A stretch of DNA of 64,000 nt from Faecalibacter rhinopitheci (GCF_015234135.1 NZ_JADGIK010000003.1:1-64000); one strand, 5' to 3'. Shown: positions 44,269 through 54,057, counted from the stretch's first letter. The notes: generated by a model from the sequence alone, not told the origin. Translations and numbers: made by a program.

Positions 44269-44928
44269 ATGTACGTTACAGCTTACCTATCTAAAGATAT
44301 TATCCCAGGTAAAGTTAATTATTCCCCACAACATTTATTAAAAATGGTTCAGGAGATGAAATTAACTCATATTCCTATGTTTAGTGGTCTTACATTTATA
44401 GGAAATATAGCAGAGGAAGATTTAATTGAACTTTCTACGTTAGAACAATCTGAAGTGAAATTTTATGATTATACTGAATCCTTTTTCTTGTCAGAAGATC
44501 ACACCATTTTTGAAGCTTTCCAATTAATGTACATGAATCACACCAATATATTACCAGTTATTACTCCAGATTCAAAGTATATAGGTTGTGTAACAGCCCA
44601 ATCTCTCATAGAAGCTATGACTAATTTTCCTTTTATATCAGAAATTGCAGTTTCTATGGTGGTATCCACTGCGACAAAAGAGTTGTCTATGAGTGCCATT
44701 ACAAATATTGTAGAAGCAAATAATGGAAAAGTCTTCGGATTGATGATTATAGATGAGGTTGAAGACAGAACCAATGTTTTAGTTAGATTTAGTTCTTCGA
44801 ATTTATTATCTATAGGAGAAACTTTTGAAAGATATGGTTATCAAGTGATTCAGAAATTTTATAATGATGAAAAACAAGAGTTGTTGCAAAATAGATATGC
44901 ACAACTTTTAAAATACATGAATACATAG
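44269..44928 (+). CDS. CBS-domain protein
   Basis: The 219-residue product appears to hold two CBS motifs (residues about 15-60 and 75-130; LTHIPMFSGLTFIG and NHTNILPVITPDSKYIGCVT are the usual edge strands) and a C-terminal segment that resembles an ACT-like domain (LMIIDEVEDRTNVLVRFSS). CBS pairs sense adenosyl ligands. It lies 2 bases before nadK, so both are probably one unit, which hints at an adenylate or NAD-related signal. This is inference. Confidence 0.75.
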   Translation: MYVTAYLSKDIIPGKVNYSPQHLLKMVQEMKLTHIPMFSGLTFIGNIAEEDLIELSTLEQSEVKFYDYTESFFLSEDHTIFEAFQLMYMNHTNILPVITPDSKYIGCVTAQSLIEAMTNFPFISEIAVSMVVSTATKELSMSAITNIVEANNGKVFGLMIIDEVEDRTNVLVRFSSSNLLSIGETFERYGYQVIQKFYNDEKQELLQNRYAQLLKYMNT

Positions 44929-44930
44929 AA

Positions 44931-45815
44931 ATGGTTAAAGTTGCTCTTTTTGGTCAAAAAACAAGCACTTCTTTAGAAGACGTTATAACACCTTTTTTAA
45001 ATTTTTTATCTTCACATAAAGTAAATTATTGTATAGAAGAAAAATTTTTACAAACAATATCTGTGCTTACAGATGTTAATCTTACAAATGTTGAAACCTT
45101 TACTTCTTACGAAGATTTAGATAAAACAGTAAAATTATTTTTCACTTTTGGAGGCGATGGAACAATATTATCTGCTGCTACAATCGTCAAAGATTCGCAA
45201 ATTCCAATTGTTGGTGTTAATACAGGACGATTAGGATTTTTAGCTACAATCAATAAAAGTGTATTATTGGAACAATTAGAGAATTTCTTTAATGGTAATT
45301 ACCATATTATACCTCGATCATTATTAAAGATTGAAAGAAATGATGGAGTAGAAATAAAAGATAATTATGCGATTAATGAAATTACCGTTACACGCCGAGA
45401 AACAACATCTATGATTACTATTGATACTTATCTAGATGGAGAATTTCTAAACTCATTTTGGTCAGATGGTTTAATTATTTCCACACCTACAGGATCTACT
45501 GGTTATAACTTAAGCTGTGGAGGTCCTATTGTTCATCCTTCTAACCAAAACTTCATTATAACACCTGTTGCACCTCATAATTTAAATGTTAGACCTCTTA
45601 TTGTATCAGAAAATTCATGCATAGATTTAAAGATAAGAAGTAGAGCAAATGAATATTTTTTATCCTTAGATTCAAGAAATTTAGCTTTAACAACAGACGT
45701 TGAGTTAAGAATTTCTAAAGCAGAATTTAAAATCAATATAGTAGAAGCAAATGACGCAAGTTATTTTACTACTTTGAGAGATAAAATGTTGTGGGGGTCA
45801 GATAAAAGAAATTAA
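44931..45815 (+). CDS. nadK: NAD kinase
   Basis: This 294-residue enzyme makes NADP from NAD and ATP or polyphosphate. It shows FTFGGDGTILSAA (GGDGT motif), GVNTGRLGFLATI, ISTPTGSTGYNLSCGGPIV and a conserved C-terminal SLDSRN. Length is typical. It is the second gene after the CBS gene. Confidence 0.96.
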   Translation: MVKVALFGQKTSTSLEDVITPFLNFLSSHKVNYCIEEKFLQTISVLTDVNLTNVETFTSYEDLDKTVKLFFTFGGDGTILSAATIVKDSQIPIVGVNTGRLGFLATINKSVLLEQLENFFNGNYHIIPRSLLKIERNDGVEIKDNYAINEITVTRRETTSMITIDTYLDGEFLNSFWSDGLIISTPTGSTGYNLSCGGPIVHPSNQNFIITPVAPHNLNVRPLIVSENSCIDLKIRSRANEYFLSLDSRNLALTTDVELRISKAEFKINIVEANDASYFTTLRDKMLWGSDKRN

Positions 45816-45873
45816 TATTACAATAAATCTTCTTAATTTTTGTTAAATCAGTTATCTTGAATTGACTTTTGTT

Positions 45874-45881
45874 TATATTTG
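45874..45881 (+). promoter_or_regulatory. Promoter -7 box TATATTTG for the porG-like/uppS/bamA unit
   Basis: TATATTTG matches TAnnTTTG and lies 35 bases before the ATG at 45917. Sequence TTGA at 45857 is a possible weak -33 element, though its spacing is shorter than typical. Confidence 0.55.
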
Positions 45882-45916
45882 TTCGAAATATTTAGCAAAA
45901 GCCGTAAAATTAATAC

Positions 45917-46690
45917 ATGAGAAAAATTTTATTATTCATCTTTGTCATCTGCTTTTCATCAAGCATTTTTGCCCAAAGACATGAAATCGGAATTTTTGCT
46001 GGAGGAGCAAATGTGATAGGAGACATAGGAAGTAGTTATTATATTAATCCATTTCCTACAAGATTAGAACAAGGAGGTAAAATAGTTTTACCCATCTCAA
46101 TAGGAGGTCTTTACCGTTTTAATATTAATCCACATATGGGTTTCAGAGTAAATCTTTCTTATTCACATGTTGGAGCAGGAGATTTTAACTCAGGAGAACA
46201 ATATAAAATTGATCGTAATAAGAGTTTTACGAATGATATTAAAGAAGGGGCTCTATTATTTGAATATAATTTTAATGATATAAATGAGGCTCAAGAATTT
46301 GCTCATTCACCATATATTTTCTTTGGTGGAGCAATTTTTAATGCCAAAAATAGAATTTATGATTATGATCAAAAAACAGGGAAAGTATTTCATGAATCAC
46401 TAAAGGAAAACAAAATTACATTCCCATTTGGAGTTGGATATAAAATAAGATTTAATTATGCTTGGGTATTAGCCTTTGAAACTGGATTTAGATATACAAA
46501 TCAGGATTTCTTGGATTACAATACAGCAGGTATTACAACCGAATTAATGGACGCGGGAAAAATTGATCCAAAAATTAATGCACAAATTCTAGATAAGAAT
46601 TTTGGAAATAAGAGTAATAACGACTGGTATGTTCAAACTGGTCTATCTCTTACTTATAGTTTTGGACGACCAGCATGTTATTGCAATTAA
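45917..46690 (+). CDS. PorG-like outer-membrane protein (DUF6089)
   Basis: The 257-residue protein has a signal peptide (FIFVICFSSSIFAQ) and then repeated beta strands ending in Phe/Tyr, as in an eight-stranded outer-membrane barrel (HEIGIFAGGANVIGDIGSSYYI...WYVQTGLSLTYSFG). DUF6089/PorG is an outer-membrane component of the type IX secretion machinery in gliding Bacteroidota. It is next to uppS and bamA as in many Flavobacteriia. It ends with a Cys-containing tail (FGRPACYCN). Whether the rest of the secretion system is present cannot be seen here. Confidence 0.8.
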   Translation: MRKILLFIFVICFSSSIFAQRHEIGIFAGGANVIGDIGSSYYINPFPTRLEQGGKIVLPISIGGLYRFNINPHMGFRVNLSYSHVGAGDFNSGEQYKIDRNKSFTNDIKEGALLFEYNFNDINEAQEFAHSPYIFFGGAIFNAKNRIYDYDQKTGKVFHESLKENKITFPFGVGYKIRFNYAWVLAFETGFRYTNQDFLDYNTAGITTELMDAGKIDPKINAQILDKNFGNKSNNDWYVQTGLSLTYSFGRPACYCN

Positions 46691-46696
46691 TATAAA

Positions 46697-47446
46697 ATGG
46701 AGATCAGTTTAATAGATCAAATAGATAGAAATAAATTACCTCAGCACGTTGCAATCATCATGGATGGTAATGGACGTTGGGCGAAATTAAATGGGAAAGA
46801 AAGAACTTTTGGGCATAAAAATGCACTGAAAGCGGTGAGAGCATCTATTGAGTGTTGCAGAGAGTTAGGTATCAAATATTTAACACTTTATGCGTTTTCT
46901 ACAGAAAATTGGAATCGCCCAAAATTAGAAGTAGCATTTTTAATGACCTTATTAAGTAATGCTATTAATAAGGAAATTAAAGAACTTCATAGCAATAACA
47001 TACGTTTAAATATTATCGGAGATTTAACGAAATTACCTTCGTCAGCTCGTAAAGATTTACAAAAAGCTATAGAACTTACTAAAAATAACACAGGTTCTGT
47101 TTTGACATTAGCGCTTAGCTATGGTTCAAAAGAGGAAATTATCGGTGCAATAAAAACAATTGCTAACCAATATAAAGAAGGTAAAATCATTGAAGATGAT
47201 ATTACTGAAGAACTTGTAAACAATAACTTATATACCCATAATATGCCTATGGTCGATCTGATGATTCGTACCAGTGGAGAAACACGTATTAGCAATTTCT
47301 TACTTTGGCAAATTGCCTATGCAGAGCTGTATTTTACACCTGTACTTTGGCCAGATTTTACACATGATTCATTTTATGAAGCAATATTGTGTTATCAAAG
47401 AAGAGAACGCCGTTTTGGTAAAATAAGTGAACAATTAACGAACTGA
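46697..47446 (+). CDS. uppS: Isoprenyl (undecaprenyl) diphosphate synthase
   Basis: UppS makes the C55 lipid carrier of peptidoglycan and polysaccharide assembly by adding isopentenyl units in cis. The 249-residue product shows IIMDGNGRWAKLNG (catalytic Asp, diphosphate-binding G-x-G-R), FGHKNALKAV, YAFSTENWNRP and the C-terminal RTSGETRISNFLLWQIAYAELYF. It is between the porG-like gene and bamA. Confidence 0.97.
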   Translation: MEISLIDQIDRNKLPQHVAIIMDGNGRWAKLNGKERTFGHKNALKAVRASIECCRELGIKYLTLYAFSTENWNRPKLEVAFLMTLLSNAINKEIKELHSNNIRLNIIGDLTKLPSSARKDLQKAIELTKNNTGSVLTLALSYGSKEEIIGAIKTIANQYKEGKIIEDDITEELVNNNLYTHNMPMVDLMIRTSGETRISNFLLWQIAYAELYFTPVLWPDFTHDSFYEAILCYQRRERRFGKISEQLTN

Positions 47447-47468
47447 TCGAACTGGAAATAGAGGGATT

Positions 47469-49988
47469 ATGAAGAAAATTATTTGGACAATGTGTATGTT
47501 TGGAGCCTACATTGCTAATGCGCAAGTAGATTCAATACAGAATGTTGTTTCAGCACAACAAGAGAATTATGAGGTGGATTACATGGATCCAAGAATGTTT
47601 ATTCTACAAGATATTGAAATTGTAGGAGACATTAAATTCTCAAAAAATCAGATAATTCGTTATGCTGGTTTCTCTATTGGAGAAGAAATTGAATTGCCTG
47701 GTACTAAGGTAAACAACGCAGTAAAGAAATTATGGCGTTCAAAAATGTTTTCTGATATAGATATTTATATCAAAGAAATAAACGGGAGTAATGTAATTCT
47801 TACTCTAGAGTTGGTTTCGGTACCAGAATTAGCTGATATTAAAATTAATGGTATTAAAAAATCTCAACGAGAAGATATCATTAAAGATAATAAATTAAAT
47901 CCTGGTGTTAAAATCACGAATAATTTATTGAATTCTACAAAAAATAAAATTCAAGAATACTATACACAAAAAGGATTTCCAAACTCAACAATTAATGTAC
48001 AACATAATTTAGTAGAAGGATCAAAAGATCAAGAAAACTTAGTTTTAAATGTTGACAAAGGTGAGCGTGTAAAGATTAAAAGTATAGTTTTCGAAGGGAA
48101 TAAAGACTTGTCTAGTAAACGATTACGTAAATCGATGAAGGATACAAAACAGAAATCAATCAATATTTTCAAATCATCGAAAATGATTCCTGATAAGTAT
48201 CAAACAGATTTACAAAACGTTGTAAATGAATACAAATCTGTAGGTTTTCGTGATGCAAAAATTGTTTCAGATACAATTATGCAAGTGGATCCTAAAAATT
48301 TAGTTGTAAAAATTAACCTAGAAGAAGGTAAGCCATACTACTTAGGTGAGGTTACTTTTTCAGGAAATTCAATTTATACATCAGAGCAATTAAAACGAGT
48401 ATTTTCTTACAAGTCAGGAGATCGTTATGATGCCGTAGGTATTAATAAAAAGATTTCAGGTTCAGATAAAGATGATGATATCCAAACATTATATATGAAT
48501 AATGGATATTTATTTGCACGTGTTTTCCCTGTGGAAAAAAATGTAAAAAATGATACCATAGATTTGGAAATCAAGATTTATGAAGGAACACAAGCAACTT
48601 TAAATAAAGTAACAATTTTAGGAAACTCTGAAGCACATGATCATATTTTATATCGTGAGCTAAGAACAAAGCCAGGAGATTTATTTTCAAAAACTGAGAT
48701 ACGTCGTACGTTGATGGAATTAGCCTCTTTAGGATATTTAGAGCCAACGCAGATTTCGCCAGATATTCAACCAAATCCAGAAAATAATACTGTAGATATT
48801 GAATGGAGAGTTGCTCCAAAATCTTCATCACAAGTAGAATTACAAGGAGGTTACGGTGCAGGAACTTTTATTGGTACTTTAGGACTTACATTTGGTAACT
48901 TTTCTATAGGAAATTTATTTAGAGGAGAAGCTTGGAAACCTGTTCCTATGGGAGATGGACAGTCTTTATCCGTTCGTGCACAAGCAGGTAATGGTTATAA
49001 AAATTACAGTTTATCGTTTACAGAACCTTGGATAGGAGGAAAACGTCCAACTGCATTATCTACATCTTTCTATTTCTCACAATATGGTTATACTGACCAA
49101 TGGGGTGAAAAAGCTAATTTAGATATCATTGGAGCAACTGTAGGATTAACTAAGTTATTAACTTGGCCAGATGATTATTTCCGTTTATCACACTCTATCG
49201 CTTTCCAACGCTATAATTTTGACAATTATAATTTAACGGTAGGTAATTTAAATTATGAAAATGGATCATCAAATAATGTTAATTATACTTTAGGATTAAC
49301 TAGAAATTCTGCCGGTCCAGATCCAATTTTCCCAGAAGATGGATCAGAAATGAGTATTTCTGCTACAGCAACATTACCATATTCTTTATTAGGAAAAAAT
49401 AAAGATTATGCTACAATGTCTGATACAGAGAAATTTGAGTGGTTAGAATACTATAAAATTAAAGCTAGAGCATATTGGTATAAACAAATAGCAGGTAAAC
49501 TAGTTTTAAGAATTGGTGGTGAATTTGGAGCTTTAGGTAATTATAATCGTAAAGTAGGAACAATTCCATTCGAGCGTTTTTATCTTGGAGGAACTGGATT
49601 ATCTCAATCTAGATTTGATGGTCGTGAGATTGTTGCATTAAGAGGATACGAAGATTCATCAACAGGAGGAGGACAAGTCGGAGATTTGACACCTACAGGA
49701 GGAGGAACTATATATAATAAATTCTCTTTAGAGCTACGTTACCCAATTACTATGAGCCAACAAGCTAAAATTTATGGTTTAACTTTCGCCGAAGGTGGAA
49801 ATGTTTGGGAAAGTACAAGAGATTACAAACCATTTGAGTTAAAGCGATCTGTAGGTGCAGGTGTACGTATTTATATGGCAGCATTTGGATTATTAGGATT
49901 TGATTTCGGATACGGATTTGATAAAGGATTTGGACAAACAGAGCGTTCTGGATGGCAAACGCATTTTATTATTGGACAACAATTCTAA
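47469..49988 (+). CDS. bamA: Outer-membrane assembly factor BamA
   Basis: The 839-residue protein inserts beta-barrel proteins into the outer membrane. After a signal peptide (FGAYIANAQ) it has about five POTRA domains (residues 45-440; for instance IKINGIKKSQREDIIKD and VTILGNSEAHDHILYRELR), then a 16-strand barrel. The loop-6 motif is REIVALRGYED near residue 725, the equivalent of VRGF. The protein ends with a Phe (HFIIGQQF), as barrel recognition requires. Two skp genes follow, the usual Bacteroidota order. Confidence 0.96.
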   Translation: MKKIIWTMCMFGAYIANAQVDSIQNVVSAQQENYEVDYMDPRMFILQDIEIVGDIKFSKNQIIRYAGFSIGEEIELPGTKVNNAVKKLWRSKMFSDIDIYIKEINGSNVILTLELVSVPELADIKINGIKKSQREDIIKDNKLNPGVKITNNLLNSTKNKIQEYYTQKGFPNSTINVQHNLVEGSKDQENLVLNVDKGERVKIKSIVFEGNKDLSSKRLRKSMKDTKQKSINIFKSSKMIPDKYQTDLQNVVNEYKSVGFRDAKIVSDTIMQVDPKNLVVKINLEEGKPYYLGEVTFSGNSIYTSEQLKRVFSYKSGDRYDAVGINKKISGSDKDDDIQTLYMNNGYLFARVFPVEKNVKNDTIDLEIKIYEGTQATLNKVTILGNSEAHDHILYRELRTKPGDLFSKTEIRRTLMELASLGYLEPTQISPDIQPNPENNTVDIEWRVAPKSSSQVELQGGYGAGTFIGTLGLTFGNFSIGNLFRGEAWKPVPMGDGQSLSVRAQAGNGYKNYSLSFTEPWIGGKRPTALSTSFYFSQYGYTDQWGEKANLDIIGATVGLTKLLTWPDDYFRLSHSIAFQRYNFDNYNLTVGNLNYENGSSNNVNYTLGLTRNSAGPDPIFPEDGSEMSISATATLPYSLLGKNKDYATMSDTEKFEWLEYYKIKARAYWYKQIAGKLVLRIGGEFGALGNYNRKVGTIPFERFYLGGTGLSQSRFDGREIVALRGYEDSSTGGGQVGDLTPTGGGTIYNKFSLELRYPITMSQQAKIYGLTFAEGGNVWESTRDYKPFELKRSVGAGVRIYMAAFGLLGFDFGYGFDKGFGQTERSGWQTHFIIGQQF

Positions 49989-50049
49989 ATTTATTACATT
50001 AGCGTTACCAAATTATTTGGCATAGTTTTAGAATTAACACACCTTGAAT

Positions 50050-50667
50050 ATGAAAAAATGGATTAGCTTTATAGTTGTATTCTTTGGGTTATTTAACTCA
50101 GTTTCGGCACAAAAGTTTTGTTACGTAGATTCTCAATATATTTTGGAAAATTTACCAGAGTATACAAAGTCTCAATCAAGATTAAAAACTCAAACAGAAG
50201 CTTGGCAAAAAGAGCTGGAAGTGAGACAAGAAAACTTAAACAAAGTTCAAAATGCTTTTGAAGCTGAAAAAATTCTTTTAACTGCCGATCAAGTAAAAGA
50301 GCAAGAAAAGAAAATAGCAGAAGAATTAGCAGCTATTAAAGAGCTTCAAGAAAAGAGATATGGTCCTTCGGGAGATTTAGTATTTTTAAGAAGAGCTTTA
50401 GTTAAGCCCATTCAAGATCAAATTTATAATGCTACAAAACAAGTAGCGGATAAAAGAGGTTACAGTTTTGTATTCGATAAAGGTTCGGATTTGATAATGA
50501 TATATACTGATCCAAAATTTGACATTAGTAGAGAAGTATTAAATGTATTATCTCCTGATGAAAAAAACTCGAAAACAAACCAAAAAGGAACATCAAATAA
50601 TAACAATAATAATAAAAGTAATTCTGGTTCTAAAGTAAATACAACAAATAGAACTTCGAAGAAATAA
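50050..50667 (+). CDS. OmpH/Skp-family periplasmic chaperone, first copy, with Asn-rich tail
   Basis: The 205-residue product has a signal peptide (FIVVFFGLFNSVSAQ) and KFCYVDSQYILENLPEY, the start of the OmpH/Skp fold, then a long coiled coil (residues 45-110). The last 35 residues are a low-complexity stretch of Asn, Lys, Ser and Thr. ATG 50050 is preferred over a TTG two codons upstream. Skp escorts unfolded outer-membrane proteins to BamA, which fits the position after bamA. Confidence 0.9.
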   Translation: MKKWISFIVVFFGLFNSVSAQKFCYVDSQYILENLPEYTKSQSRLKTQTEAWQKELEVRQENLNKVQNAFEAEKILLTADQVKEQEKKIAEELAAIKELQEKRYGPSGDLVFLRRALVKPIQDQIYNATKQVADKRGYSFVFDKGSDLIMIYTDPKFDISREVLNVLSPDEKNSKTNQKGTSNNNNNNKSNSGSKVNTTNRTSKK

Positions 50668-50692
50668 TTAAATTAAACTAAACATAACAGAA

Positions 50693-51208
50693 ATGAAACA
50701 ATTTAAATCAATAGCATTTTTAGCAATGATGGTTATCGGAAGTGTTATTACTTTCGCGCAAGATATCGCTCACATCGATACACAAGCAGTTTTAGAAGCT
50801 ATGCCAGCTTATAAAAAAGCAGAAGCTGATTTAGAAACAATGGGTAAAGGGCACCAAACTAAAATTGCAACAATGGAAGCTGAATATAAAACTTTCATGG
50901 AAAGTGTTCAGAAGCAATTAGCAGGTAAATCTCCTGAGGAATCTCAAAAAATTATTACAACAAATAAATACCAAGAGAAAGATCAAGAATTACAACAAAA
51001 ATTCCAAGCTTACCGCCAAGCTGCACAAGAAGAAATGGTAGCAAAAGAAAAAGCATTATTTGATCCAATCGAAAAAAGAGTTAATGATGCGATTTCTGCA
51101 GCAGCAACTAAAAAAGGAATTAAATATGTATTACCAGCTGGAGTAACTATTTACAAAAATGGTGGATACGATTTATTCAACGATGTTAAAAAAGAATTAG
51201 GATTATAA
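50693..51208 (+). CDS. OmpH/Skp-family periplasmic chaperone, second copy
   Basis: The 171-residue product has a signal peptide (FLAMMVIGSVITFAQ), DIAHIDTQAVLEAMPAYKKAE and a coiled-coil middle, all as in Skp. It lacks the low-complexity tail of the first copy. It follows it by 25 bases and ends the bamA unit before a strong terminator. The two genes appear to be old duplicates. Confidence 0.92.
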   Translation: MKQFKSIAFLAMMVIGSVITFAQDIAHIDTQAVLEAMPAYKKAEADLETMGKGHQTKIATMEAEYKTFMESVQKQLAGKSPEESQKIITTNKYQEKDQELQQKFQAYRQAAQEEMVAKEKALFDPIEKRVNDAISAAATKKGIKYVLPAGVTIYKNGGYDLFNDVKKELGL

Positions 51209-51228
51209 TCTGAATTATAAATATCTTT

Positions 51229-51256
51229 AAGCCACTAATTTTAGTGGCTTTTTTTA
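51229..51256 (+). terminator. Terminator of the bamA-skp unit
   Basis: AAGCCACTAA-TT-TTAGTGGCTT, followed by a T-run. Confidence 0.9.
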
Positions 51257-51265
51257 TACAACAAA

Positions 51266-51817
51266 ATGAACGCAATAGAGACGAAATTAAAAGGTTGTTT
51301 TATTTTAGAACCAACCGTTTTTGAAGATGAGAGAGGATATTTTTTTGAATCTTACAATGAGCATAAAATGGAACAAATTCTAGGTTACAAGCCTACCTTT
51401 GTTCAAGATAATCAATCAAAATCTTCATTTGGAGTAGTTAGAGGTTTGCATATGCAATCAGGGGAGTTTTCTCAAGCCAAATTGGTACGTGCAATAGAAG
51501 GGACAGTAATTGATGTTGCAGTAGATGTACGACCAGATTCGCCAACTTTTGGTCAATCTGTAGCTGTAGAATTATCGGCAGAAAATAAAAGACAGCTGTT
51601 TATCCCACGTGGTTTTTTACATGGGTTTTCTGTAATTTCAGACACAGCAACATTTTTTTATAAATGTGACAATGGATATAATAAAGCATCAGAAAATGGA
51701 GTTACTCCATTAGATGAATCCTTGGCTATTGATTGGGGAATTTCTGTAGATCAAATGATTTTGTCAGAGAAAGATCAAGAAGCACAAAGTTTTGAAACTT
51801 TTAAATTAAACTTTTAA
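51266..51817 (+). CDS. rfbC: dTDP-4-dehydrorhamnose 3,5-epimerase
   Basis: This 183-residue cupin-fold enzyme isomerises dTDP-4-keto-6-deoxyglucose on the way to dTDP-L-rhamnose. It shows FVQDNQSKSSFGVVRGLHMQ (the catalytic His in RGLH), then VDVAVDVRPDSPTFG and FIPRGFLHGFSVIS with the second His, and YKCDNGYNKASENG. It is next to rfbD, 9 bases before it. RmlA and RmlB genes are not in the window, though a general nucleotidyltransferase is at 25273. Confidence 0.95.
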   Translation: MNAIETKLKGCFILEPTVFEDERGYFFESYNEHKMEQILGYKPTFVQDNQSKSSFGVVRGLHMQSGEFSQAKLVRAIEGTVIDVAVDVRPDSPTFGQSVAVELSAENKRQLFIPRGFLHGFSVISDTATFFYKCDNGYNKASENGVTPLDESLAIDWGISVDQMILSEKDQEAQSFETFKLNF

Positions 51818-51826
51818 ATTTCTTTG

Positions 51827-52684
51827 ATGAAAAAAATATTAGTAACTGGTGCAAATGGCCAATTGGGGCAAGCTATACATGAAATTAGTACAAATTATAA
51901 AGAATTAGAATTTGTATTTGTTTCTCGAAATGAATTGGACATTACGAACCAAGAGTTAGTTAAAAACTATTTTGAAAATAATGTATTTGATGCAGTTGTA
52001 AATTGTGCGGCTTATACGGCAGTAGATTTAGCTGAATCAGATATAGCAAATGCACGGCTAATTAACGCAACAGCGACTCAATATTTAGCAGAAATTACAG
52101 CCAATAAGAATATACCTTTTATTCATATTTCTACTGATTATGTTTTTGACGGAACTATTTCTACACCACGTTTAGAAGCTGATCCAACTAATCCAATTGG
52201 AGTATATGGACAAACGAAGCTAGAAGGTGAATATTTAGCACTTTCTATCAATCCACAAACAATTATTATTCGTACGGCTTGGGTTTACTCGAAATATGGT
52301 AAAAACTTCGTTAAAACGATGCTATGGTTGTTCAAGGAGAAAGAAGAAATTGGTGTTATTGATGATCAAATTGGTTCCCCTACGAATGCAGTTGATTTAG
52401 CAGATGCAATTGCACAGATGTTATCAAAAGATAACCTGGTTTATGGAATCTATAATTATTCGAATGAAGGAAAATGCTCTTGGTTCGAATTTGCTTCTAA
52501 AATCAAAGCGTTAACTAATTCATCAATCATAATCAATCCTATTCCTACAACGTCCTATCCAACTCCTGCAAAACGTCCAGCGTATAGCTTATTGGATAAA
52601 TCAAAAATTAAGGAAACGTATCAAATTGAAATCCCAAATTGGGAAGAAAGTTTATCAAAAGAATTGAAAGCAATGGGAGTTTAA
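51827..52684 (+). CDS. rfbD: dTDP-4-dehydrorhamnose reductase
   Basis: RfbD makes dTDP-L-rhamnose from the epimerase product with NAD(P)H. The 285-residue product has the Rossmann start ILVTGANGQLGQAI, VVNCAAYTAVDLAE, HISTDYVFDGT and the catalytic YGQTKLEGE (YxxxK). The chosen start is ATG 51827; a TTG one codon upstream would add one residue. Confidence 0.95.
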   Translation: MKKILVTGANGQLGQAIHEISTNYKELEFVFVSRNELDITNQELVKNYFENNVFDAVVNCAAYTAVDLAESDIANARLINATATQYLAEITANKNIPFIHISTDYVFDGTISTPRLEADPTNPIGVYGQTKLEGEYLALSINPQTIIIRTAWVYSKYGKNFVKTMLWLFKEKEEIGVIDDQIGSPTNAVDLADAIAQMLSKDNLVYGIYNYSNEGKCSWFEFASKIKALTNSSIIINPIPTTSYPTPAKRPAYSLLDKSKIKETYQIEIPNWEESLSKELKAMGV

Positions 52685-52707
52685 TACTCTTATCAACATA
52701 AAATAAG

Positions 52708-52734
52708 AAAAGCCACTCAATCGAGTGGCTTTTG
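52708..52734. terminator. Bidirectional terminator between rfbD and serS
   Basis: AGCCACTC-AATC-GAGTGGCT flanked by A and T runs. Confidence 0.9.
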
Positions 52735-52758
52735 ATGTTATATAAAGAAATTTATTTC

Positions 52759-54027
52759 TTAGTTGATCACGTCGAAACGAGTGTAAGGACGTAAAGCTTC
52801 TGGGATAACAATAGATCCGTCTGCTTGTTGGTGGTTCTCTAAAATAGACGCTAGAATACGAGGTAAAGCTAATGCTGAACCGTTTAATGTGTGCGCTAAT
52901 TGCGTTCCGTTTTCGTCTTTGTAACGTAATTTTAAACGATTCGCTTGGAATGTCTCAAAGTTTGATACAGAAGAAACTTCTAGCCATTTTTCTTGAGCTT
53001 CAGAGAAAACTTCGAAATCGTATGTTAAAGCTGATGTGAAACCAGTATCACCACCACATAAACGTAAGATGCGGTATGGTAATTCTAATTTTTCTAATAA
53101 ACCTTTTACATGTTCAACCATTCCTTCTAAAGCTTGGTATGAATTTTCTGGTTTTTCAATACGAATAATTTCTACTTTCTCAAATTGATGTAAACGGTTT
53201 AATCCACGTACATCTTTACCATAAGATCCAGCCTCACGACGGAAACATGGTGAATATGCTGTATTTGTAATAGGTAATTCGTCTGCTTTTACAATCACAT
53301 CACGATAGATATTTGTTACAGGGACCTCAGCCGTTGGGATTAAATATAAATCATCTTCGTTGATGTAGTACATTTGACCTTCTTTGTCTGGTAATTGTCC
53401 TGTTCCATATCCAGAAGCTTCATTTACTACGAATGGAGGAACCACTTCCTCATAACCAGCATCTGCATTGTAATCTAAAAAGAACTGAGTTAAGGCACGT
53501 TGTAAACGAGCACCTTTTCCTTTATAAACAGGAAAACCAGCACCAGTAATTTTTACACCTAATTCAAAATCAATCAAATCATATTTTTTAGCGATTTCCC
53601 AGTGAGGTAAGTTCTCTGGTTTTGGAGTTGCTACTCCATGCTCAAAAATTGTTTCATTATCATCAGCGTCTTTTCCAGCTTTTACACTTTCGTGAGGTAT
53701 GTTAGGAATTTGATACAATAAACCTTTTAAAGCTTCCTCGTGTTGCGATAATGCATCTTGTAGTTCTTTGGATGAAGCTTTTAATTCAACCGATTTTTCT
53801 TTTAATACATTTGCTTCCTCCGCTTTACCTTGCTTAAATAAATTACCGACTTCTTTCGCTAACTTATTGGATTCTGCTAATATATTATCTAATTCAAATT
53901 GTGTTTTACGACGAAGTTCGTCAACATTTAACACTTCGTCAACAATAGCTAAGTTTTTAAAGTTACGTTTTTGTAATCCTTCAATAACTTTCTCTTTGTT
54001 TTCTTGAATATAAGAAACTACAAGCAT
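52759..54027 (-). CDS. serS: Seryl-tRNA synthetase
   Basis: The 422-residue class II synthetase has an N-terminal coiled-coil arm (residues about 25-105; LDNILAESNKLAKEVGNLFKQGKAEE) that contacts the tRNA. Motif 2 is in CFRREAGSYGKDVRGLNRLHQFEKVEI, and motif 3 is in LNGSALALPRILASILENHQ near the end. ATG 54027 is the start, after a TACATTTG promoter box. Confidence 0.97.
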   Translation of the reverse strand: MLVVSYIQENKEKVIEGLQKRNFKNLAIVDEVLNVDELRRKTQFELDNILAESNKLAKEVGNLFKQGKAEEANVLKEKSVELKASSKELQDALSQHEEALKGLLYQIPNIPHESVKAGKDADDNETIFEHGVATPKPENLPHWEIAKKYDLIDFELGVKITGAGFPVYKGKGARLQRALTQFFLDYNADAGYEEVVPPFVVNEASGYGTGQLPDKEGQMYYINEDDLYLIPTAEVPVTNIYRDVIVKADELPITNTAYSPCFRREAGSYGKDVRGLNRLHQFEKVEIIRIEKPENSYQALEGMVEHVKGLLEKLELPYRILRLCGGDTGFTSALTYDFEVFSEAQEKWLEVSSVSNFETFQANRLKLRYKDENGTQLAHTLNGSALALPRILASILENHQQADGSIVIPEALRPYTRFDVIN

Positions 54028-54049
54028 ATCTAAATTTATTTTTTCATTA

Positions 54050-54057
54050 CAAATGTA
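54050..54057 (-). promoter_or_regulatory. Promoter -7 box TACATTTG for serS
   Basis: On the minus strand TACATTTG matches TAnnTTTG 22 bases before the serS ATG. Confidence 0.65.
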
